Below, piece by piece: positions 11,201-23,200 of a DNA stretch of 64,000 nt. Source of the stretch: Ypsolopha sequella (taxonomy: Eukaryota; Arthropoda; Insecta; Lepidoptera; Ypsolophidae); contig OW204000.1 of assembly GCA_934047225.1 (NCBI GenBank), positions 18,680,001 through 18,744,000 on the forward strand, in the 5' to 3' direction. Numbering within the stretch: position 1 is the stretch's first letter; each line of letters opens with the position of its first letter. The notes beneath the pieces were generated by a model. That model had not been told where the DNA came from and did not search any database. It saw nothing but the letters and a program-made list of their open reading frames with translations. Both the position numbers and the translations under genes were made by a program.

Positions 11201-14200
11201 GTGTGCTCCTGTGCGGGTGATGTCATAGTCATGCCAAGGTGTCTCTGAGATGGTGAGAGGCCCATATCTTGAGGGGTCAGTATAGGCGGAGTGTCCGGAA
11301 AAGCCGGAGTTGCAGATGACCTACACAGCAGGCAGCTACTGTGTATGCAGCTACGTTCCTCTGAAGGCTGTGTCGCTTTTACAAGGAACTGTAGTTTTTC
11401 ATCATTGCTGTCTATTATTTCACCCATGGATTCAGCAATCTTCAACATTTCTGCAAAGGATACATCCTGCTGAATAAGCTCATCCCTTGCAGCATGATAT
11501 TTTTGTCGCATGGCTTCTAGTTCCAATTTCAATTAGGTGATTTCGCTCGATTGGTGTGTTACAGTCACATTAGTTGAGTCGATAGTGTGTAATGTTGAAT
11601 GAGATTCATCGCAGCTAACTAATTCATCATATAGTACCATAGATGTTTGTAGGGTTCGCTCTGCTTCATGGTTTTCTCGTTCCATGATTACTTGTTGCAG
11701 TTCATTATGGGTCTTTGCAAGCTGCTGTTCAAGGTCACATATTTTTTGTAGTGATGCTTCATGTGTTCGGATGCACTCATTGTAAGAAGTGATTTCCTTG
11801 TGTAATGAATCTCGTTGAGTATGGAATGTTGCACGCTCCCTGTCAATAACAATCATCTCACGTTTTAAGAGACTGTTTTGAGTGTTCACATTTTCTATCT
11901 CTTGTTCACTCTCTTTCCGCTCTTGGAGAAGCTGAGCATTGAGCTCTCTGGCAGTCTTGAGGTCCTCAAGGGTGGTCGCCAACTTCAGCTGCAATTCTTG
12001 ATTTAGAGCCCTGCTCAGTTGGCTCCGGGTCATCATTTTGACGGATTGACCTGAAATGATATGGGGGAGAACGGTAGTATTTCCACAAACTTAGCCAGGA
12101 AGTATGAGAGCCCTTTATGCAGGATTGTGTTATGCTTGTAATGTGTAGGTTTGGTGCTTGAGTTTTGTGGGTGATGTGAATTAAACAAGTAATTTAGTCA
12201 AGCGTTCGACTGTGCTTCCACTATTCGTCAAGCACAGCGAGCCAAACTAACACTTGTGTGTGAAACTGGACGTTTCTCACAGTGTGAGATATGTATTTTA
12301 AGGAATTGTGTATGTTAAATGTATATAATGACTCTAAATAATCAATGGAATTGCAAATAATCTCCTAGCTACAATCATATAAATAATAGTAAACAATAGT
12401 AATAATGCACTGAGAGTTGAGTAAAGTATGTAAAATAAAAGGTGAAATAAATGTAAGAATACAAAATAAGACTGTGGAAAATAAATTAATAGGTAAGTGA
12501 GAGAAAGAAAGGCTGAAAGTTATAGAGAAAAATTAGCAAGAAAACAAGAAACAATCTAAAAATAGATTACTCAGTGCTAAATATGATAAGAGATTTGTCT
12601 AGTACAGGCAAGGTACAATATTTTACCTAACTACTAGGTCTTACAATAAATTACATAAAAACACGATATACTCGCCTTTAGAATCCTTTGTTATCGGTGA
12701 CCGTTAGTAACAAATTTTAGCCAAAAATTTATCAATTTTTGGCGTTTTCACTAAGAAATAAATTTACCCCCTAGGTATTTTATACACTAATTAACAATAA
12801 AACACTAATAATTGATGAAATTAGGGGGATTGAAACTAAAATTATAAATAAAAACAGGAGCTGCTGTTTTTGACAGCTGCTCAGGGCGCGTTCCGATTTA
12901 ATTCTCAAACTCGCTACGCTCGTGTTTTAAATCGTCCTCGTAATTTATTCCTTTGCGCCCTTGTAGCATAAACTACTATTAAAATAAGCAGCATTTTTGT
13001 ATTCTCTCATTATTCATTATCATTTACTAATCGCATGATTTCATTAATATTTCATTAAATTAATATTTTTATCAAAACGCAAATATCCATGTGCCTTCAT
13101 TTACTTTTAATTTTATTTTAACATTTATCTACCCTAGCTATCCTTTTTACCGTTTACCTATTCCAATTAGCCCGACGATGTCAAACAGAAGACACTAGTC
13201 GCAATAATTAAGTAAATAAAATAGTGGAACTCGTACAAGAAGACTTCTATTAGTGTCATTAATATGTCTTTCTTTCACCCTAAGGTTGCCTGGAAGATAT
13301 TGCTATTAGCAATAACATTAAATTTTCGAAGGAACCCTAATAATCGTTGCATTTAGACATAATAGCACTCGCATCGACAGTGTTCTATAAATTAACTGTA
13401 TCATCAGTTTATCAGTTCAATAAGAACTTCATGTACATACATAACATTATCATTTATCACGTCTCTACGCTCGATCTGTGCCGCTATATGGGTACGGTCG
13501 GCAGAAAAACTTGATATGCACGAATAACTTTACACATCTTCCGTTTAAAACATCTACCGTAATAGAACATCAGAACGAGCATAGTTTTATGTTTCGCTAG
13601 AAAAGTACAGCCCTGGAAATGTGTAAGAAAAGTTCGACGTAAAACATACGATTAATTTACATAGCTTAATTTAAAAATCATTTTTTTCAATTTTTTTTTT
13701 CATTGAATATACGCCGTTTTAGGATATTGTTTTACATTATTTCGGTATATAAATAAATAAATCATTAATTATTTAAGATTTTTTAAAGAATTGTCGGTTA
13801 AGGCGTCACTTGAGAAGTTTAGATATTATACTGATTGTGATGTGTGATTGAATATAAAAAAAGTAGCCTGTCTCTGTCTGTCTACTCATCTGTCATCCAT
13901 CTATCAAAAAAAGTCGGCAGCAAATTTCTAAATAGCCATTTCTCAAGTGACGTCACACGAAGGCAAATAAATGGAAGTAGCAGCTTTTTCGTAAAAATAT
14001 TCACAATTATGAGGTTTTTTAGACCACAAGTTCTAAAATACGGCTTATTAAACCTAAATCTCGAAATGGTTTTCGAATTAGCACACCTTAACAAAATTTA
14101 ATCTAACCGAATTGGGTTAGGTAATTAGCAGTTTGACAATTTTATTGAAAACGCACTTTTAAGCTGTCAAATAAATATGATTTCCTTAGACAATTGCACC

Positions 14201-17200
14201 CCAGATCTCCGACAGATACAGATATAATGCGCATATAAATCTTACATATACTCACACCTGTCTCCCAGAGGGGTAGACAGACAGGCGTTAGTATATGTAT
14301 TATGTATGTATATAAATCTTCGCCAGTTTTCGTATTCTCGAAAATAGCAGCCCTAAATATTGCACTAGCATTTGGGAATTATTAGAGCAAAAATATAAGT
14401 TAAAATCATTTAAGAACATGTGTGGTAATAAATGGAACCGGAAGCATTTTGGATCTTGCAGATTTTGAACAATCCTTTTGGGGCGAAAATTGAAAGGCAA
14501 TTTCATCAAAATTGTAAAAGCAAATCAAATTGATTCACCTCTCCAACCAGGCTATAGACACAGTCAGGCATGTACAGTGCGCGCCAATCTTTTAGTCGCC
14601 TCTGAAGATAGACGCAAGAGGCGACGCAATAGCCGTTTAAAGGTGTCAGGGGGACGTTACAGGAGCGAGGGCGCGGAGCACACCCGCCTGCGTGCCGCAC
14701 CACCCCCCCGCTCGCCATTTAGCAGGTGTCAACACTATGCGTTAGTGTTAGTGCTACGTCCGTACACTACACACGCGCGCGTTGCATGAAAAGTACGTTC
14801 GTGGAAAAAATTCTATGATTCGTTAACTTAATCGTTGAATCTGTTTGTGTTGCTTTTATTTGTTGTTTTGTTGATTTAGTTTGTTATAATTTATTGTTGT
14901 TGTTATGCCTCGCGGTCTTTATAGCGTTTTAAGGCGACAATGTAGGAAAATGGTGTTTATATTAATTTGTTTTATTTAAACAGTTAAGATTGCACTAAAA
15001 TAATAAATATATATTAAATAGGTAGGTACACCAAGTACACCTTCCCACTTATAGTAACCATTTAATAATCAACCGTTCATATTCTTGTTTCCTTGACTGT
15101 ACCTGCGCAAGCTTGCACTCGTAACTTAATCAGATGCGACTAAAAGATTGGCGCGCACTATAAGAGCCCGGTGTCAGGCGTAATGACGATGATGATGATT
15201 CATCCGACCGAGTTCGGTCACGGCGACTGTTGCGGCTGTGGAGAGCGTCGGTCATGTGCCCTCATGTGACTTATGTAGCCTATCTTGTTTGTGATAATAG
15301 GTAATAGCGGAAGAGTAAAGGTACCGAAGAGAGAGAGAACAAAATTCATGTCAATGGTCAGCGCAAAGGTTTGTTAATGTTTAATCATCTAAATAAAATG
15401 ACGACCATCCTATATTCAGGCATCTTCCCTTAATATTTTTCTGCTATCTATACATTACATTGATTGTAAGTAAGTCGTCCAGTCAGTGCTCTCTTCGTTT
15501 ATTAAATTAGAGCCAGTTACCGTCTAATTGCTAGATTTGAGCAGTTAATTACTCAACATGGTAGATGCCGAGTGCAGATATTGTTTGGGACCGGAATCCT
15601 ATTTATGGCACACTAACTCACGTATTAATAGCTATGTAACTGTAGTCTCCTGTAATTCATAGCAAGCAAGTTCTCTGAACTACTGGTTTACTTACTGCAT
15701 TTAAGAGGCTATGCGAATTTTATTTCTGTCACTGTCACTCCAAGCGAAAACACGCGCAGTGCGATAGGGGCCGATTCAGGGCGAAAGGAAAAGAAGTTAA
15801 TTTTATATTTTGATAAAAAAAACTAAAAAAAGGAAACATCTAATAAAATATGTTTGAGTTCTGTACAAGGTTCCCATTCGTCAAACGAGGAGGAAAAGAG
15901 TGTCTGAAGACCTCACGAGGAAAAGTTATCCAAACATGTTTTCCAAAAATAAAACTCAAAATGCATTAATTACAATTTTCTATGTATTTTATAATATTTA
16001 GGCCCATAAAGATTTACCTATATGTTCAGGTCCATTCAATCGGTCTTGATGAGAAGTTGGCGATGATGATTAGTATGTAAAGCTACAAATAAAAATTCAA
16101 TAAAAAAGCCCCCGACACAAAACAAGGCTTTAAAAAATTAAATAAACAACATTATTGTCAAGGGATATGTAAAAAATACGGGTGCTTCATTAAAAAAGAC
16201 CGCTTTAGCACCACAATGACTTCAAAATTTTCTTCGTTTTTTTTTCGCTGAATCACCGTTTTTAGGGTATTTGTAAAATGTTAACACACAGTCCCCCCCG
16301 TCCCCTCTATAGTGTTTAAATTCCCAGAAGTCAAGCTACCGATTATAGCTAAAACCTATCCATATTGAACTAGATTTCAATTAAAAACAAAAACGTCCAT
16401 ATTTTTTATTTATTTATTTTTTATGTTTGATACATACAAGGTGTAACATAAAGGTGTAACCATATTTGAAGAGCTTATTCAGTCAATGGTATAGAGCAAC
16501 TTTTACTATGGAACAAACCCTGTATCTTAAAAAAAAAACAACTTTTTCATAAAAAAATGCAATGCCATTCGGCTGAAATGTATGGAAGGGCAGATTTTAT
16601 TTTTGATATTTCAGGGTTGGCTCCATGGTAAAAGTTGTTCAATACCATTGACTGAATAAGCTCTTCAAATATGGTCACACCTTTCTGTTACACATTGCAT
16701 ATATCAAACATAAAATATATTGTGTAAGTTTATTTGGGTGGGAGTACCTATATTATATATTAGGCATTATGTATATTTATTGTATTGGTTTTGATTCTTC
16801 TTTTATTTATTTGTTTTGTAAATTTGGTATCCACTTCCACATTACGTAAAATAATACTTTCTTCACCACCCAAAGGTTGGCTGGAAGAAATCGCTTTAAG
16901 TGATAAGTCCGCCCTTGGACAACATTGTGTGTTCAAAACTCTGTACTCAATTTTTTATTTAACCGTGTACAATAAAGTGTGTATTCATTCATTCATTCCG
17001 TTTGGGAACCACGAAGCCACACATACATGAGCGTCAAACTTATAACACACCTTCGTTCTTCGACGTCGTGGGTTAAAAGGAAAGACCATCGAAGTTTATA
17101 TCGCTTATTATACAGAGTTTGGCAAGTAGTAACGTTACTGAAGCAGTTACATAAAGATTCCATGAAAAATTTAATTCTGCCAGCTATTAACACGTAGACA

Positions 17201-20200
17201 AGACACTCTGAAGAAAGTATGTATCTGGTGCAACGTTCGCGCATGCGCCGTTAACTCTGTTCCACACAGTGAGCACCAGGCGCGCAGAGGTTCAGCGAAG
17301 ATCAAGATGGAAACTACAGACCACCCGACATGAGAGGAGATTCTTAGAAAGTGGGAATAGAAGAGTATTTGGAATAACTCCTTGGTCGTTTTGTTACGTA
17401 TATGGTGTTTGAAAAGTCTTGTGTAATTCGCTGTTTGTCCGATTACTACATCAAATCAAATCATATTTATTTGCAACATAAACCAAACATGGTACACAAA
17501 TAAGTTTACAAAATCATACACTAAAATAACACAGTAATAAAAATCTGACAAAAAACAAGCAATCTTTAAAATTAATACGACGAAAGAATAAAATTGTAGC
17601 AAATGTAGAACTGCCCTAATGTTATTTAATTTAAAGTAATTATACGGCATATATCTTTGCCAATGGAGTAAATTTCCTTGATTTCTTTTTTAATATTATA
17701 TTGAGCAAAGCCAGGCGAAGTTATCTACATCAGTCTGGTAACTTACTTAAGTATTTAAGTTAATCTCTTCTCTTGGGACAACAGTCGTAAATTTCATCAA
17801 CTAATTTGAAGACAGCGTCTGCGTCAGCCGTTCAAAGAGAGCGAATAATTTATATACCTACTGAATCTACCCTCAAAAACGCTTACTCGGCCTCACAAAA
17901 ATTTCGACTATTTGTTGGTTACCCTTTAGGCAGGCCTACAAACACCACCGTCATGACATGAATCCAAGGGGGGTGTCAGAGTTTCTTTCGTCTATGTGCA
18001 ATGCAAATTACAGTCCATATTCGTAGTACGAGTCTCGTACACCCTTATTTCAGCGACGATTAATACGTGTCATAGTACATCGTCCTTCGAGTACATTATG
18101 GACCCGCGGGAGACCTAAAAAGGTCCCTCTACGGGATTTGAACCCGCCACCTCCAGATGGTTGTGATGTTTCAACCACAAGATCACTAGTCTAGCAATTA
18201 CAAATCTAGCATGGCCGAACCAGTACCATGTAGTTTGCTATCTCTTTTTGGAATGAAAATATGACAAAATGTCGAAAAAAAAAATTATACCAGCAGACGT
18301 GGATCCAGTTTCTCCCTATCCCATGGGAATTTACTAAAATCCCTTCTTAGCTACGTCTTAGATGTCTACGTCATACAAGGATAACCTTCCAAATTTCATG
18401 TTCCTAGGTCCAGCCTTTGGTCTAGGTCTAGGAGTAAAAAAATCAAGTCAGACAGTCAGGGTATTCGTTTTTATATGTGTGCATACAGAGGCGGATTAAA
18501 TGTCGACAGCACCCTAGGCAAGCATCTCATCGGCGCCCCTCTGGTGGCCATCCAACATGAATTTGTATTTATTTTGCAAAATAAGTAGATTAGGCAAGTA
18601 GGTATTTCTTGTTCTCGTTGTACATATTTTTTCAACAAAAAAATAAGTAACCAGGTCCTGAGGTCCAGCGCAAACACTTTGATCCTCAGACCCACTGACG
18701 AGTGAATGATGAGATGAAGAACCAAGACAATATATTATATACAAGGTGACTTTTTGATCATCGTCCAAATTCATACTGGTGGCTTGGTAAGTGATCAGTA
18801 TCATGGATCAATAACAATTTTGGTGAAATTCGTAAAATGAAATTTCGACTCCCCATAGTGATTCACTCGGGACTGGAACTGAATTTCTATGGGAAGCCGA
18901 AATTTCATTTTACGAATTTCACAAAAATTGTTACTGATCCAAGATACTGATCACTTATCAAGCCTCCAGTATGAATTTATGAATTTGGACGATGATCAAA
19001 AAGTCACCTTGTATATTATTATATGGTATTGACCAAGTACTTCACATCTCATCTATCACCCTCCTGTGGGTCTTAGCATCAAAGTGTTTGCGCTGGGCCT
19101 GGTTACTTATATATTTTGTTGGCTGTATATTTTTTTTTGTTTAAACTTTCGCGAGCGCCCCTTGAAACCTCGCGCCCCTAGGCACGTGCCTAGTTTGCCT
19201 AAATGATAATCCGTCTCTGTATTTATAGATATTCTAGATAATATATATTTCTATAACAGGTTTTAATTTTTCCTAAACTGGCTTACGTTCTTATGTGAAC
19301 TAATCCTCAGTGGCGTGCATTAGTTTTCAGACATAAAAAAATATAAAAACCTAAAACTCACCAAATAATTACTGCAAGTTACTGAATGAAGAGTATAAGA
19401 AATCGAGGTTTATACTAGGTGTTAAGATGAAGTTGCGGAAGTCGGAAACTGGCGATAGTATTCGTCCATACGAACAACTTTTACTATGGAACCAAACCCC
19501 GAAACGTGAAAAAAATTTATCAGCTATTCCATAGAAAAGTTACTTAGCTACGCAACAAAATGCATAAAACAACAGATTATTTTTTCTCGATTTCTCAATT
19601 TTCTTTCACAAAGAGTTGTTCGTATTGACGAGTACTATCGCCAGTTTACGGTTAAGGCGCTACGGAAAAAATATCGACACTTTAAGAACTTGCATATCTG
19701 CTTCAGAAAGTAATTTATTATTTTGATAAAATACACTGGCCTGCAAAACTAAGTACTACACTTTTTAAATTTGATTTTTTTCTAGACTATAGAAGTTAGA
19801 GATTTAAAATAATCACATAGTGAAGTTGTCCTTATAGTTCCCTATAGTTTCAAAGAAAGCTTATAAAATTTGATATAAAACGTTTTTTATTTTAAATCTC
19901 TAACTTCTATAGTTTAGAAAAAAATTCAATTTAAAAAGTGTAGTACTTAGTTATGCAGGCCAGTGTAGTATATTATTTTTGAAATCATTTTCTAGGGATC
20001 TGTTAAAATAGAAACGCGATTGGAGTAATTCGGCTCGATAGAAATATTTATTGAAATGAGGTCTTTCTCGACACCAATTCTCCTGGTTTGACAATTTAGA
20101 GTGACATATGGACTGCATTTATATTTTATTAGATGGGTTTTAACGGTATTTAGGAAATTTTGATAGCAACTTTAGTACATTTTATATTAATAAAAAACCG

Positions 20201-23200
20201 ACTTTTTCTACTTTTCCACGAATCCGTCCCTCTCGCACTGAGGGTTTTTTCGCATATGGAGTAACAGGGACGCTAAAACTTTTACATATCGCCTTAACAC
20301 TCTGTATAAATAAAGGGAAGTCACGCCATGTGCGTTCTGAATTTCAGCTGGCGTTAACATTTTTGTATATTATGTTTAGATGTAACGGCCTTCAAGATCA
20401 GAGTGGGCCAACGAGTTTCTTGGGATTAGGCTGAATTGGGTCAAGACCGTTCCAACTCGGGCGAAGAGAATACAAACTACATAACAAAGTAAAGTTCTAA
20501 AGGAGATCGTGCAGAGGATGCAGTTACCTCCATTATAAAAGGCAGAGACAAGTCACCTGCTCTGAAGCAGGTGTATTGTACCCTTTTAGCAAGATTATGG
20601 GCACTTTTATCATACGTGTAAACGATAAAAGTAAAGGTGTCCCAGAAGGAATGCCGGATTGAGGCAGCTGCAGACAACCAGTTTGGATGCCGCATGTTTG
20701 TTTTCAAACTCCGCAGGGCATTTTGGACAATACAAATGGACAACATTTCGAGTCCTTCCCGCTCAGCTGCCACATAAATGCCTTAGGTGTTTGTGACGTG
20801 CCTGATGGCTTTGATATTAATGAAACGTTGCATAGACCTTTATACAGGTTGGAAAAAATTCAAGGGCCTTGGAGGGGAACTACCTCAAATCCTTTAGTTA
20901 GCTCATTTTACTGAAAGGAAACATTCCTTTATTTTTTAAAACTGCATTCTTCTTCTAAAATTCGCTTGTCTCACCCGGGAATCGAACCAACTAAAAATAA
21001 AAAAAATAAACCCTCGCTATTTTATAGAAAAACGCCGAATTTCTAAACTGGTTTCAGGTAAAAAGTGTTTTCCATGAAACGGTAACTGTTTATTTATACT
21101 TAGTCTTCTTTACATGAACGGCGTCTGTATTTCTCTCTTTTTTATTTCCAGTATAAATAAAAATTATACAACTTGCTAAACTTTGCGTAAAAAAGAGGCA
21201 ATATTTACGATATCCTGATAGCTATTATGATGGTGTTTCATCAAATGTTGCTTTTTGGGCTGTATAGAGACTTAGATGTGACTAGAAAAAATTATCACTT
21301 ATGAAAAAAAATAAGCTGTTGACTTCACAACCAGTTTTTACTTTTTGTATGAATCTTAAGAAAAATTCAGGCGTAAAGGGGTCTCTTAATTTAATAACTT
21401 ACTTAAAGAAAATTTTGCTCGTAAAGCTTGGAAAAGTTTGTCGTATGCTCTTGCAAAACTGTATTCATAATAAAGTTGTAAAAAAGTCGTCTATACATTG
21501 CATATTTTAAAGATAAAGATAAAGATAATTTTATTTGCGTCAAATATGGTACAGTGCAGTTGTTAAATTTAAAATGTCCAACATATTTCACCTAAGAAGG
21601 TATGCAAATATTTACAATTATATTATTACATGGAAATTATTTTACCCAAAAAATAAAATGGGTCATTAGACTTATTAGTATTGTACTGAAGCCAAAGATA
21701 CAGTTTTTAGAATTTTTGTCTGTCTGTCGGTCTGTTCCGCTTTAACTCGAGAACTACTCAACGGATTCGGATGCGGTTTTCTTTATCATCATCGTAGTGA
21801 CCCTGGTCAACATAATAGGCTATAAGGGATGTTGATAAAATAGCCGCCAAGCCGAGAACTGTCAATACTATACAATGATTGGAAGACACTCCAACGCGAG
21901 TGAAGCCGCGGGCAAAAGCTAGTAAATTATAAGTCTTTATTATTTCTGACAGGCACCGAATATTTATATGTTTAGTTTTCTGCTATATACGTATAGCTTA
22001 TTTATTTGAGCTAATGGAATGTCCGTCACGCAAGACGATAGCAGATCACGTTACATTCCCGGATGTGTCCGGATGCACTTTGCTATGTTTTGGCGGTTCA
22101 CTGATCTATATCTGAAGATTGCACTGATCAGGACGATATACATACATATACAACGTGTAACAGAAAGGTGTAACCATATTTGAAGAGCTTATTTAGTCAA
22201 TGGTATACAACAACTTTTACTATGGAGCCAAACTTGAAATCTCAAAAAAAATCTGCCCTTCCATACATTTCGGCCGTGCGGCATTGCATTTTACTATGAA
22301 ACAGTAAAATGTTTTTTTCGAGATACAGGTTTTGTTCCATAGTAAAAGTTGTTCTATACCATTGACTGAATAAGCTCTTCAAATATGGTTACACCTTTCT
22401 GTTACACCCTGTATATCGCGACATGAATCCCCAAGGGAGTGTCAAAGGTGTTTCCGAGTACACACTCGTACAGTATTCCCAAACATATAATGCGCATACA
22501 AATCTTCGCCACTGTTCGGCGAAGTTCGTATTTCCTTGCACTTTCTATGCAATCAATAAGGTCACGTGGTACGTCCGGTCGCTCGGCTGTATAATTTTGT
22601 ATGCGCATTATTACTTTGGTAATACTGTACAATCACGTGTCACCGTATTACTTCCCAGCATGATAAGTGGCCTTATCGTCGATACTTCGCCCACAAATAT
22701 GGACCCATTGTTTATGGGGTTTAATACTTTTCGCATGGACACGATGTGGATGCAAAAAAAATCCATAAATAGTTTTTTATGCAATTTTTTTTTTGTATTT
22801 TAGATTTAGAGCGCGAACCATACATGCATACAGGCTAATTTTGTAGTTTAGTTTAGGCAAAATATAATTTTCACTAGCCGTAAGATCGTTTTGAATGTAC
22901 TAACCTTAAGTTCTCTTTATGCAAATAAAAAATATTATTATTATTATATGTAATAAAATAGTGTAAAGTTATGAATAAAATAAATACAAATACCATTAGT
23001 AGTTTCACAGAAATAATCAATTTTAGTTAATTTTAGTCTAAAAACAGCTTGATTTTGAACAATATTTTCATGTTGTTTCCTATACGCGAGAATAATTTCC
23101 TTAAATGAAGTTGTTATTTATAGTTTAGCCAACAATATATATTTTTTTTACGATTTTTAAATATACCGTTTAAGGGTCTCCACAATGCTAAACATCAGTT

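Larger units (their letters stand above)
6718..12036 (-). mobile_element. Near-full-length CR1-type LINE with ORF1 and ORF2
   Basis: Minus-strand non-LTR retrotransposon, in the same orientation as Cyri and inside its intron. Order: ORF1 (12036-10234, one internal stop), ORF2 (7346-10231), a 3' UTR of about 630 bp, and a tail of AAATTC/GAATTT-type repeats ending near 6718. The 3' UTR recurs, almost identical, at 30182-30635. The 5' boundary is uncertain; sequence up to about 12330 may be 5' UTR. Long ORFs with one disabling change suggest recent activity. CR1 superfamily (possibly Zenon-like) is my best placement from the esterase-type ORF1 and the [11 protein letters not shown] reverse-transcriptase core. 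Confidence 0.88.

Noticed and set aside
14478..14789. 103-codon GC-rich ORF
   Set aside because: Crosses the boundary of the TIR transposon at 14574 and is explained by low stop frequency in GC-rich DNA.
18110..18200. tRNA gene on the minus strand
   Set aside because: Good T-arm and B box but the acceptor stem cannot pair and the D-arm is missing.
20477..20773. 98-codon minus-strand ORF ([15 protein letters not shown] region)
   Set aside because: Looks protein-like in composition but I recognise no family, and there are no clear splice sites joining it to anything.
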